Origin: Candidatus Kapaibacterium sp. | GTDB lineage: Bacteria; Bacteroidota; Ignavibacteria; Palsa-1295 | Direction of reading: 5' to 3' | DNA length: 9,562 nt | Assembly (NCBI GenBank): GCA_025450975.1 | Contig: JANWLI010000060.1 | Location: 1 to 9,562 of the forward strand | Part shown: positions 1 through 5,882 of the stretch, one piece after another | Numbering within the stretch: the stretch's first letter is position 1 | How the letters are laid out: every line of letters begins with the position of its first letter | Position numbers and translations under genes: made by a program | Notes under the pieces: generated by a model | Database searches by the model: none | The model's input: only the letters and a program-made list of their open reading frames with translations | What the model was told of the DNA's origin: nothing

Positions 1-1130
1 CAACGGTCTCCGACATGGGCCCGGTGCTTCTTTCCCGTTTACTAAATCTTACCGATGTCCAGACTGGAGTGCTGAACCTTGTCTTTAAGATCGCCGACGA
101 TAGCGGACTGCTCCTGCTCGATCTCAAAGACCTCCGTGCTATGCTCCAGTTCGTTGGCGACAACGACGACACGTTCAAGACCGAGTACGGCAATGTCTCG
201 AAAGCAAGCATCGGCGCAATTCAGCGCGGCCTGCTCGAACTTGAGTCTCAAGGCGGCGACATCCTCTTCGGCGAACCTGCGCTCAATATTTTCGATCTGC
301 TGCAGGTAGGTGCCGGTGGCAAAGGTGTGATCAATATTCTCGCCGCCGATAAGCTCATGCAGTCGCCGAAAACGTATGCGACATTCTTACTGTGGCTGCT
401 CTCAGAATTATTCGAAAATCTTCCCGAAGTCGGCGACCTCGATAAACCAAAGCTGTTCTTCATCTTCGATGAAGCGCATCTGCTCTTCGATGACACCCCG
501 GGTATCCTGCTTGAGAAGATCGAGCAGGTCGTGCGACTCATCCGCTCAAAAGGAGTGGGTGTCTTTTTCGTAACGCAAAATCCGATCGATATCCCGGATA
601 AGATCGCCGCACAGCTTGGCAACCGCGTGCAGCACGCTCTGCGCGCCTTCACGCCTCGCGATCAGAAGGCCGTCAAAGCAATGGCCCAGACGTTTAGAGT
701 TAATGACAAGCTTGATATCGAGTCTGTCATTACTGAACTCGTAGTCGGGGAGGCACTCGTCTCGTTTCTCGATGAAAAGGGAGCCCCATCGGTCGTCGAG
801 CGCGCATATATTATCCCGCCGCATAGTAAGATCGGTCCGATCGACGATGCCGAGCGTGCAGCGATCATGAAAGGGTCTTTGCTTTATGGCCGGTACGAAA
901 ATACCGTCGATCGCGAGTCGGCGTATGAGCTCTTAAAAAAGAAAGCTGATGAACGGACCGCTACGCCTGAAGTAGCCGACAAACCCACAGCAGAACCCAA
1001 AGCATCCGGTAGACGCCGGGATACACTCGTCGAGACCATGGCAAAGTCTGCTGTTCGTTCGGTCGGCGTGGCTATTGGCGGCCAACTTGTGCGCGGGCTT
1101 CTGGGCTCGCTCTTTGGGAAACGCCGCTAA
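1..1130 (+). CDS. HerA/YjgR-like ATPase (DUF853 family), 3' part, 5'-truncated by window edge
   Basis: This is the C-terminal part of a helicase HerA-like/YjgR (DUF853) P-loop ATPase. The reading frame is open from base 3, with TVSD encoded before the first ATG at 15, and family members have similar sequence at this point, so the ATG is internal and the true start lies off the left edge. Counting from the ATG, 371 residues remain. Residues 147-158 contain a Walker B motif (LFFIFDEAHLLF, with D152/E153). A sensor-like FFVTQNP lies at 184-190, and GNRVQHALRAFTPRD at 202-216 supplies candidate arginine-finger residues. The Walker A half is missing from the window. The C-terminus has a low-complexity linker (about 305-335) and then a hydrophobic/glycine tail with GGQLVRGLLGSLFG, as in YjgR. 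The family is cytosolic and probably hexameric, and its substrate is poorly defined. A hairpin terminator begins 4 nt after the stop. Family assignment is firm; cellular role is not. Confidence 0.88.
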   Translation, partial: TVSDMGPVLLSRLLNLTDVQTGVLNLVFKIADDSGLLLLDLKDLRAMLQFVGDNDDTFKTEYGNVSKASIGAIQRGLLELESQGGDILFGEPALNIFDLLQVGAGGKGVINILAADKLMQSPKTYATFLLWLLSELFENLPEVGDLDKPKLFFIFDEAHLLFDDTPGILLEKIEQVVRLIRSKGVGVFFVTQNPIDIPDKIAAQLGNRVQHALRAFTPRDQKAVKAMAQTFRVNDKLDIESVITELVVGEALVSFLDEKGAPSVVERAYIIPPHSKIGPIDDAERAAIMKGSLLYGRYENTVDRESAYELLKKKADERTATPEVADKPTAEPKASGRRRDTLVETMAKSAVRSVGVAIGGQLVRGLLGSLFGKRR

Positions 1131-1134
1131 ATAA

Positions 1135-1166
1135 AAAGCGAGACGATCTTTCGACTGTCTCGCTTT
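1135..1166. terminator. Bidirectional hairpin terminator between convergent genes
   Basis: AAAGCGAGAC (1135-1144) pairs perfectly with GTCTCGCTTT (1157-1166), giving a 10-bp stem. Read on the - strand, the loop can extend the stem by three pairs past one A/C mismatch and close with a GAAA tetraloop, and the stem runs into TTTTTATTT. That makes it a classic intrinsic terminator for the RRM gene. On the + strand, it starts 4 nt after the ATPase stop but has only a short T-run, so termination there is probably weaker. Confidence 0.85.
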
Positions 1167-1189
1167 AAGTGAGCTACACTCTTATTGGC

Positions 1190-1555
1190 TTAGTAGCGTC
1201 CGCCGCCACCGCCGCCGCCGCGGTATCCACCGCCGCCGCCGCCGCCGCCACGGTAACCACCGCCACCGCCGCCGCCACGGTAACCACCGCCGCCGCCGCC
1301 GGAGCGCTGCTCCATCGGACGTGCTTCGTTAACGGTCAACGTACGGCCATCAAGCTCTGCCTCATGGAGTTCGGCAATTGCTTTCTTGGCTGCTGCGTCA
1401 TCAGCCATCTCGACGAAACCAAAGCCTTTGCTGCGGCCGGTATCACGATCGGTGATGATCTTTGCGCTCGAAACTTCTCCGTAGCTGGTAAACATGTGCT
1501 CGAGACCGCCCTCATCAGTTGAGTAAGGCAGTCCACCTACATAGATCTTAGTCAT
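1190..1555 (-). CDS. Glycine-rich single-RRM RNA-binding protein
   Basis: A 121-residue protein with one RNA-recognition motif and a glycine-rich tail. RNP2 is KIYVGGL at residues 3-9 and RNP1 is KGFGFVEM at 43-50; the aromatic residues of both submotifs that stack on RNA bases are present. The RRM fills about residues 2-79. Residues 86-121 are almost pure glycine, broken by YR pairs into units of 6, 7, 8 and 7 glycines, resembling RGG/GYR tails. Small bacterial proteins of this kind are common in Bacteroidetes and cyanobacteria, and are often linked to cold or stress response as RNA chaperones; that role is inferred here. The ATG at 1555 begins directly at the RRM and has no Shine-Dalgarno sequence. 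The gene stands alone, convergent with the ATPase gene and divergent from the oxidase operon, and ends at a strong terminator. A forward-strand reading of the same bases gives only poly-Ala/Thr and is a shadow. Confidence 0.93.
   Translation of the reverse strand: MTKIYVGGLPYSTDEGGLEHMFTSYGEVSSAKIITDRDTGRSKGFGFVEMADDAAAKKAIAELHEAELDGRTLTVNEARPMEQRSGGGGGGYRGGGGGGGYRGGGGGGGGYRGGGGGGGRY
1193..1300 (-). repeat. GGC-rich tandem repeat encoding the Gly/Tyr/Arg tail
   Basis: An in-frame array of GGN codons (CCGCCGCCACC... on the + strand) is interrupted by TAC/CGC-type codons. The repeated unit is roughly a 24-30 bp block ending in the codons for Tyr-Arg, present about four times, with glycine counts of 6, 7, 8 and 7. 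The near-identity of the units in DNA and the one-codon length steps suggest replication slippage or unequal recombination. Confidence 0.85.
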
Positions 1556-1575
1556 AGAACTGGTAATTAATTGTT

Positions 1576-1583
1576 AAAGTGTA
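1576..1583 (-). promoter_or_regulatory. Possible -7 element for the RRM gene (weak)
   Basis: Read on the - strand this is TACACTTT. It partly resembles the Bacteroidetes-type TAnnTTTG element and lies 20 nt before the ATG, near the spacing (23 nt) seen for the better element ahead of floA. The final G is missing and no -33 TTG is evident, so this is only a candidate. Confidence 0.25.
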
Positions 1584-1694
1584 TGCTTACGGAATGCGCT
1601 TAGGAAGAATATCGGCGAGCAGGCAGTGAGATTTCAGATCAGAAAAGACGCTGGATGCAAACGGGAACATCTCGGAAACACAATATCGAAAGCG

Positions 1695-1721
1695 TAAATG
1701 CATATATCTTAACATAAATGC
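1695..1721. repeat. Short direct repeat TAAATGC, 20-bp spacing
   Basis: TAAATGC occurs at 1695-1701 and again at 1715-1721, so the copies are two helical turns apart in the otherwise gene-free divergent region. The stretch between is AT-rich (CATATATCTTAACA). It could bind a dimeric regulator acting on either flanking gene, or be chance; only two copies are present. Confidence 0.3.
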
Positions 1722-1755
1722 GCGAAAGTCGTTCGGTAAATCCGGCCCCGGCAAC

Positions 1756-1777
1756 CGAGGGCTCTGACCGGCCCTCG
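1756..1777. promoter_or_regulatory. Perfect 7-bp inverted repeat upstream of cox3 promoter
   Basis: CGAGGGC (1756-1762) and GCCCTCG (1771-1777) form a perfect inverted repeat with an 8-nt spacer. It ends 14 bp before the TATATTTG element, so it covers where the -33 region of this promoter would lie. It has no T-run and no gene ending just before it, so it is unlikely to be a terminator. An operator for a dimeric regulator is the simplest reading, but this is inferred. Confidence 0.45.
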
Positions 1778-1791
1778 CCCCCGAATTCTCG

Positions 1792-1799
1792 TATATTTG
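1792..1799 (+). promoter_or_regulatory. Bacteroidetes-type -7 element of the cox3-cox4 operon
   Basis: TATATTTG matches the TAnnTTTG consensus used by the primary sigma factor of Bacteroidetes and relatives. It ends 36 nt before the GTG start of cox3, giving a predicted leader of about 30 nt. The same octamer lies ahead of floA. No TTG is found at the expected upstream spacing; the inverted repeat occupies that place. Confidence 0.6.
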
Positions 1800-1835
1800 C
1801 ACGGCTGAGAATTTTCCACATTTTCTAATATCTAC

Positions 1836-2774
1836 GTGGCTGAAGTAGCGATTCACGCGAATGACGTCCATGAAGACGTCCACCCTGCTCCTGCGACGAG
1901 CACGGGCACAACAATGGGAAAAGTGTTCATGTGGCTCTTCCTGTGTCAGGATGCGCTCATGTTCATGGGGCTCTTTGCCGCCTACCTATCCGTCCGGATC
2001 GGGGCCGGAAGCGTTTGGCCCTCGCCAAATAATCACGGTACGGCAGAGCACTACCCGCTCGATATCAACTTAACGGCGCTTAATACCTTCATCCTTATTT
2101 GCTCGAGCGTCACGATGGTGATGGCCGTTCAGGCGGCCCAATTCGGCAAACGCAAAAGCATCTTAAAGTGGCTAGCCCTGACGATGCTTGGAGGAGCCAT
2201 CTTCCTCGGTGTGCAGGTCTACGAATACATCCACCTTATCACCGGTGATGGCATGGGAATGGGTAAGTCGCTCTTCGATGCGACCTTCTTTTCGCTGACC
2301 GGTTTTCACGGCATGCACGTGTTCTCCGGTGTGATGTATCTCGGTGCGATCCTCATCGGCACTGCGATGGGATACAAAGAGTATAAACAGACGACGATCA
2401 CCGACTGGATCTTCCGCGCGATCTCGGTCGGCCTTACCCTCTACTTCGTTATCAACGTACTCGGTAGCTGGAAAGATGGCGGCTGGTTCTTGAAATATTT
2501 CATGATCCTTCCGCTGGCGTTATTCCCGGCATACTTCATCCCGGTCGTTGGCATGGTACTGTTCTTCTGGTTCGGCCCGTTTGCCGGATGGCCGCCGATC
2601 CCACATGTTGCCGTATCGCTGGTCGCCGGATCGTTGCCCTACGTGATGTATCGTGGTATCCGCTGGGTACGCAGCCGTCGCGACACGCCGGAAATTGTGG
2701 AGATCGTCGGGCTCTATTGGCACTTTGTCGATCTGATCTGGATCATTCTGTTCACCCTCGTTTACTTACTCTGA
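1836..2774 (+). CDS. Cytochrome c oxidase (heme-copper) subunit III, with C-terminal-half insertion
   Basis: Subunit III of a haem-copper oxygen reductase in the inner membrane; in this family it stabilises the catalytic core and proton uptake. The core is clear: helix 1 around MWLFLCQDALMFMGLFAAY (32-50), helix 2 at 76-101, helix 3 ending in GVQVYEYIH with the conserved Glu (E130), helix 4 with GFHGMHVFSG (156-165), and the final helix VEIVGLYWHFVDLIWI (288-303). Five-helix bacterial subunits III are about 200 residues; this one has 312. The surplus lies mainly at about 186-283, between helix 4 and the last helix, and contains three or four further hydrophobic segments. The start is GTG at 1836: an in-frame TGA at 1806 and the absence of ATG between them rule out upstream alternatives, while the internal ATG at 1914 would give a shorter form starting MGKVFMW. 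The subunit IV gene follows 13 nt after the stop. No subunit I or II gene is in the window. Confidence 0.92.
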   Translation: MAEVAIHANDVHEDVHPAPATSTGTTMGKVFMWLFLCQDALMFMGLFAAYLSVRIGAGSVWPSPNNHGTAEHYPLDINLTALNTFILICSSVTMVMAVQAAQFGKRKSILKWLALTMLGGAIFLGVQVYEYIHLITGDGMGMGKSLFDATFFSLTGFHGMHVFSGVMYLGAILIGTAMGYKEYKQTTITDWIFRAISVGLTLYFVINVLGSWKDGGWFLKYFMILPLALFPAYFIPVVGMVLFFWFGPFAGWPPIPHVAVSLVAGSLPYVMYRGIRWVRSRRDTPEIVEIVGLYWHFVDLIWIILFTLVYLL

Positions 2775-2787
2775 TCAAATTTTGAGC

Positions 2788-3096
2788 ATGGCACACGCTC
2801 CTACGAATCATACAAAGACGTATCTGAAGATCTTCGGCGCTCTGTTCGTTCTGACCGTCGTTGAAGTGATCATCGGCATGTACGCTATCAGTTGGGGCCT
2901 GCCGCATGCAGGTCTTTATATCCTGCTGATCGCCCTTGCACTTGTGAAGGCAGGCCTTGTCGCCGTCTACTTTATGCATCTGAAATACGATGCGAAGTTT
3001 TTATCAGTGATCGCCTACTCACCCCTGGCAGTGGCAAGTATTCTGATCCTGCTGCTAGCGCTGGAATGGGCATTCCAACCGCACTGGATATTCTAA
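2788..3096 (+). CDS. Cytochrome c oxidase subunit IV (caa3-type, COX4_pro family)
   Basis: A 102-residue, three-helix membrane protein of the bacterial oxidase subunit IV family. Helices lie at about 12-33, 41-63 and 71-94. The hallmark YFMHLKYD at 61-68, at the end of helix 2, is characteristic of this family and identifies it despite the small size. Its role is accessory: it stabilises the caa3/bo3-type oxidase complex. I chose the ATG at 2788; a TTG two codons upstream (2782) would add only Met-Ser. It lies 13 nt downstream of cox3 and 6 nt upstream of a small membrane-protein gene, so the three are almost certainly co-transcribed from the TATATTTG promoter. The C-terminus (EWAFQPHWIF) is a typical short periplasmic or interfacial tail. 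Confidence 0.88.
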   Translation: MAHAPTNHTKTYLKIFGALFVLTVVEVIIGMYAISWGLPHAGLYILLIALALVKAGLVAVYFMHLKYDAKFLSVIAYSPLAVASILILLLALEWAFQPHWIF

Positions 3097-3102
3097 AGAG
3101 CG

Positions 3103-3225
3103 ATGAACGGCGAACAGGCACCTGAGCGCAAACGCTTGGGGCGTGCCGTCCTTATCGGCCTGTTCTTGTGGATTTTCGTGATCTTTTGTTTCCTTATCTT
3201 TGCGATCTTCGTTGACTGGCAATAG
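3103..3225 (+). CDS. 40-residue single-helix membrane protein, last gene of the oxidase operon
   Basis: An ATG at 3103, 6 nt after the subunit IV stop and in the same frame, opens a 40-codon reading frame ending in TAG at 3223-3225. The product has a short polar, basic N-terminus (MNGEQAPERKRLGR), then one strongly hydrophobic stretch (about 15-37, including LIGLFLWIFVIFCFLIFAIF) and ends VDWQ. Positive charges before the helix predict an N-in topology. I do not recognise a family. Position and form suggest a tiny accessory or assembly subunit of the oxidase, as several such complexes have; that is inference from context. Coding is supported by the tight spacing and clean membrane-protein composition, but the length makes chance possible. 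Confidence 0.6.
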   Translation: MNGEQAPERKRLGRAVLIGLFLWIFVIFCFLIFAIFVDWQ

Positions 3226-3293
3226 CAGCCAGCGGGTTTTGTCAAACTTTTTCCTTCTTCCTTCGTTATTTATCCTTTACTACCGAGTTACGT

Positions 3294-3995
3294 ATGAAAG
3301 ATAGTCGACACCTATTCCTGGCATTTATTCTACTATTGATCGCCACGCCGCTCCTTGCGCAAAAAAGTAAGAAAAAGCCAGTTCCCGATGCCGGCGTCCC
3401 TCCGGTTGCCGATGCTCGCTCCCGTATCGAACAAACGAAGGAATATCCCGATAGTCTCGAGTTCGCAAAGACCTTCAAGGAGTTTTACCCTCTGGTAAAA
3501 CCCAAATCTTCTCTTCGCGAAATGGCGGAAAAACAGGTCGATCGTCAGATCTCCTCGATGACAAGACAAGGCATTGACTCCGTAGCTGTTGTAAAGGTAG
3601 CCTATATCGGACTCGACGATCAGGCCGGATATAAGATTTACTTTGACGTCTACCGTCAGAAATTAACGGCAAAAGAGCTGAAGGCCTACCTTGCATTTAT
3701 CAAAACGCCCGAAGGACAGAAAGTATATGCCGTCACCCAGGATCTAAGCCGCGCTCAGTCCGAACTCAATAATTATGTCACGAAGACAATAACAACGAAT
3801 CTTACTCCACTTCGCACGACGATGCGCGAGAATATGGTCAAGTCACAAAAAGAGAAAGAAGAGGCTTTGAAATCGGATACAACGGAAGTCGGCAAAGCAC
3901 ACCGCAGACAAATGCACGTCCGTGATTCGGTCCTGAACAAACGTGGGTTGGGGCCAAATGGCGGAGACCAGATCAAGCCGGTAGATAAGAACTAA
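3294..3995 (+). CDS. Secreted DUF2059-like protein
   Basis: A 233-residue exported protein. The N-terminus is a clear Sec signal peptide: basic start (MKDSRH), hydrophobic core (about 7-20) and a likely cut near PLLA-Q (22/23). No lipobox cysteine is present, so it should be free in the periplasm. Residues about 110-165 resemble the DUF2059 domain: a helix followed by LTAKELKAYLAFIKTPEGQKV, matching the family pattern of a helix, then a short 'F..TPEG.K' turn and another helix. Function of the family is unknown. The remainder is charged, helical and rich in Lys, Glu and Arg (about 175-215), perhaps coiled coil. The stop is 1 nt before the murI start, so the two are probably co-translated. No convincing TAnnTTTG element precedes it; the 68 bp upstream are T-rich. 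The domain call rests on pattern recognition and needs a profile search. Confidence 0.7.
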   Translation: MKDSRHLFLAFILLLIATPLLAQKSKKKPVPDAGVPPVADARSRIEQTKEYPDSLEFAKTFKEFYPLVKPKSSLREMAEKQVDRQISSMTRQGIDSVAVVKVAYIGLDDQAGYKIYFDVYRQKLTAKELKAYLAFIKTPEGQKVYAVTQDLSRAQSELNNYVTKTITTNLTPLRTTMRENMVKSQKEKEEALKSDTTEVGKAHRRQMHVRDSVLNKRGLGPNGGDQIKPVDKN

Positions 3996-3996
3996 G

Positions 3997-4812
3997 TTGG
4001 CCAGCTCTTCTATCGGCGTCTTCGATTCCGGCATCGGCGGACTAACAGTCGTCAAAGAGCTGTTCGCCTCGCTCCCCGATAGTCGTATCGTATACTTTGG
4101 CGATACTGCACGTGTTCCCTATGGCACAAAGTCCGTCGCAACCGTGCGCCGGTATGCCGAAGAGGATACAGAACTCCTCCTGCAATATGATGTCGGCCAG
4201 ATCGTCGTTGCCTGCAATACGGTCAGCGCAGTTGCCCTTGATGTTGTAACCCGCATTGCCGGCTCCATACCGGTGATCGGCATGATCGCTCCGGCAGCCT
4301 CAGAAGCTGTGAAGGTAACGCAGAACGGAAAGATCGGCATCATCGGCACACTCGCAACGGTCGCAAGCGGCGCATACGAAGCAGCAATTGCATCTGCAGC
4401 AGCTACAGCTGGAAAGACGGTAACGACCTACTCGCAGGGATGCCCCCTATTTGTCCCACTTGCAGAAGAAGGCTGGCAAGGTCATGACGTTGCCCGCCTG
4501 ACAGCGAAAGAGTATCTTGGAGATATGATCGAGTCCGGCATGGATACGCTTATCCTCGGCTGTACGCATTATCCGGTGCTCGCAGATACGATCCACGAAG
4601 TTGTCGGCTCCCATGTGCGCCTCATTAACTCCGGAGCTATTGCAGCACGTCAGGTCGTCGCTGCTTCATCTGATTCACCAGATAGGGATCATCTCTTCAT
4701 GGTTAGCGATCTTCCTTCGCGATTCAAAAATGTAGGTGAGCGATTCCTTGGCAGAGACCTGCCGGAATTACATCAGGTAATTTATAAAGAGTCCTGGGTG
4801 GTATCGCGATAA
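3997..4812 (+). CDS. murI: Glutamate racemase
   Basis: MurI interconverts L- and D-glutamate without a cofactor in the cytosol, supplying D-Glu for the peptidoglycan stem peptide. At 271 residues it is normal length. All active-site blocks are present: IGVFDSGIGGLTV at 6-18 (D10, S11), YFGDTARVPYG at 33-43, the first catalytic cysteine in VVACNT at 70-75 (C73), and the second in LGCTHYP at 187-193 (C189). The usual VACNTAS reads VACNTVS here, and the common LIDSG near the C-terminus reads LINSG (209-213); both are mild changes away from the catalytic pair. The start must be TTG at 3997, because an in-frame TAG at 3982 leaves no ATG or GTG upstream and the protein begins right at the first conserved strand. 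It follows the DUF2059-like gene by 1 nt. Confidence 0.96.
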   Translation: MASSSIGVFDSGIGGLTVVKELFASLPDSRIVYFGDTARVPYGTKSVATVRRYAEEDTELLLQYDVGQIVVACNTVSAVALDVVTRIAGSIPVIGMIAPAASEAVKVTQNGKIGIIGTLATVASGAYEAAIASAAATAGKTVTTYSQGCPLFVPLAEEGWQGHDVARLTAKEYLGDMIESGMDTLILGCTHYPVLADTIHEVVGSHVRLINSGAIAARQVVAASSDSPDRDHLFMVSDLPSRFKNVGERFLGRDLPELHQVIYKESWVVSR

Positions 4813-4846
4813 CGCTCACCTCTCGCAGGTTAGGAACGGTTATGCA

Positions 4847-4854
4847 TATATTTG
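4847..4854 (+). promoter_or_regulatory. Bacteroidetes-type -7 element ahead of floA
   Basis: TATATTTG matches the TAnnTTTG consensus exactly and is identical to the element before cox3. It lies 23 nt before the floA ATG in a 65-bp gap after murI, giving a predicted leader of about 15-20 nt. No good -33 TTG is seen. It suggests that floA-glmM has its own promoter instead of depending on read-through from murI. Confidence 0.55.
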
Positions 4855-4877
4855 TTACCAATTAATCAACCTCATCT

Positions 4878-5876
4878 ATGAACCCCATTAGCGGACTTTC
4901 GATTGCTATTGTTGTTGCCGGACTGATCTTCCTGATCATGTTCTTCTACTTCGTCCCGCTTGGCCTGTGGATCACGGCGATCTCCAGCGGCGTACGTGTG
5001 CGTATCTTCAATGATCTCGTAGGTATGCGGCTGCGCAAGGTCCCGCCGGACCTGATCGTTCGGGCAAAGATCACCGCGATCAAAGCGGGCATCCCTGTGG
5101 AGATCCCCCGATTGGAAGCACATTACCTGGCCGGAGGTAACGTCGTCAAGGTTGTCAATGCCCTTATCAGCGCCAATAAAGCGAATATCGAGCTTGATTT
5201 TGATAAAGCATCGGCCATCGACCTTGCCGGTCGCGACGTGCTCGAAGCCGTCCGCCTCTCCGTCAACCCGAAGGTCATCGAGACGCCGGCCGTCGCAGCA
5301 GTTGCCCGCAATGGCATCCAGGTACGTGCCGTCGCCCGCGTGACGATCCGCGCGAACATCGAGCGTCTCGTCGGCGGTGCCGGCGAACAGACGATCCTTG
5401 CCCGCGTCGGCGAAGGTATCGTCACGACGATCGGCTCCAGCGATTCTCACAAAGAAGTGCTCGAAAGCCCCGATCGTATTTCCAAGACCGTTCTCGATAA
5501 AGGCCTCGACTCCGGTACGGCCTTCGAAATTCTCTCCATCGATATAGCCGATGTCGATATCGGCGATAACATCGGCGCAAAGCTGCAAAGCGATCAGGCT
5601 GAGGCTGAGTTGAAAGTTGCAAATGCAAAGGCCGAAGAACGCCGCGCAGCAGCTATTGCCCACGAACAGGAAATGAAAGCACGCGTGCAGGAAATGCGCG
5701 CGAAAGTTGTGGAAGCCGAAGCGCAGATCCCGCTGGCAATGGCTGAGGCATTCCGCTCCGGAAGGCTCGGCGTCATGGATTACTACAATATGCAGAATGT
5801 GATGGCCGACACCGGCATGCGTAAGTCTATTGCCGAAGGTTCTTCGCCTGATACCGGCCATACAATCACACCGTAA
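4878..5876 (+). CDS. floA: Flotillin-like protein FloA (UPF0365)
   Basis: FloA is a membrane-anchored scaffold that forms oligomeric foci and organises membrane microdomains, influencing membrane fluidity, protein complex assembly and cell-wall synthesis in Bacillus. The 332-residue length is normal. An N-terminal membrane hairpin lies at about 8-35. Family blocks follow: RVRIFNDLVGMRLRKVPP (40-57), the GGNVVKVVNALISANKA region (87-102), DFDKASAIDLAGRDVLEAV (108-125), the SPFH-core QVRAVARVTIRANIERLVGG (148-167) and GEGIVTTIGSSDSHKEVLE (178-196). A coiled-coil with Ala/Glu repeats covers about 236-290, as in other flotillins. The usual NfeD-like partner gene is not adjacent; instead glmM follows after 6 nt, and the first glmM codon is in the same frame. 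The ATG has no Shine-Dalgarno but has a TATATTTG element 23 nt upstream. A long antisense reading frame here is a shadow. Confidence 0.96.
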   Translation: MNPISGLSIAIVVAGLIFLIMFFYFVPLGLWITAISSGVRVRIFNDLVGMRLRKVPPDLIVRAKITAIKAGIPVEIPRLEAHYLAGGNVVKVVNALISANKANIELDFDKASAIDLAGRDVLEAVRLSVNPKVIETPAVAAVARNGIQVRAVARVTIRANIERLVGGAGEQTILARVGEGIVTTIGSSDSHKEVLESPDRISKTVLDKGLDSGTAFEILSIDIADVDIGDNIGAKLQSDQAEAELKVANAKAEERRAAAIAHEQEMKARVQEMRAKVVEAEAQIPLAMAEAFRSGRLGVMDYYNMQNVMADTGMRKSIAEGSSPDTGHTITP

Positions 5877-5882
5877 GCTATT

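Noticed and set aside
1169..1522. Forward-strand frame opposite the RRM gene with long Ala/Thr runs
   Set aside because: The runs are the complement of the glycine codon array. The reverse frame has both RNP motifs and a terminator, so the forward frame is a shadow.
1587..1883. A 98-codon minus-strand frame in the divergent intergenic region
   Set aside because: It overlaps the start of cox3 and the promoter elements, and its composition shows no domain, signal or membrane pattern. The GTG start of cox3 explains the overlapped part better.
3205..3260. Possible terminator after the small membrane protein (TTGACTGGC...GCCA...GTCAA followed by a T-run)
   Set aside because: The right arm is interrupted by a 9-nt bulge and the inner stem is only 4 bp. 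Too weak to call.
4872..5861. A 329-codon open frame antisense to floA
   Set aside because: It mirrors floA almost exactly, and its translation is rich in His, Asp and Arg with no family pattern. It is a by-product of floA codon bias.
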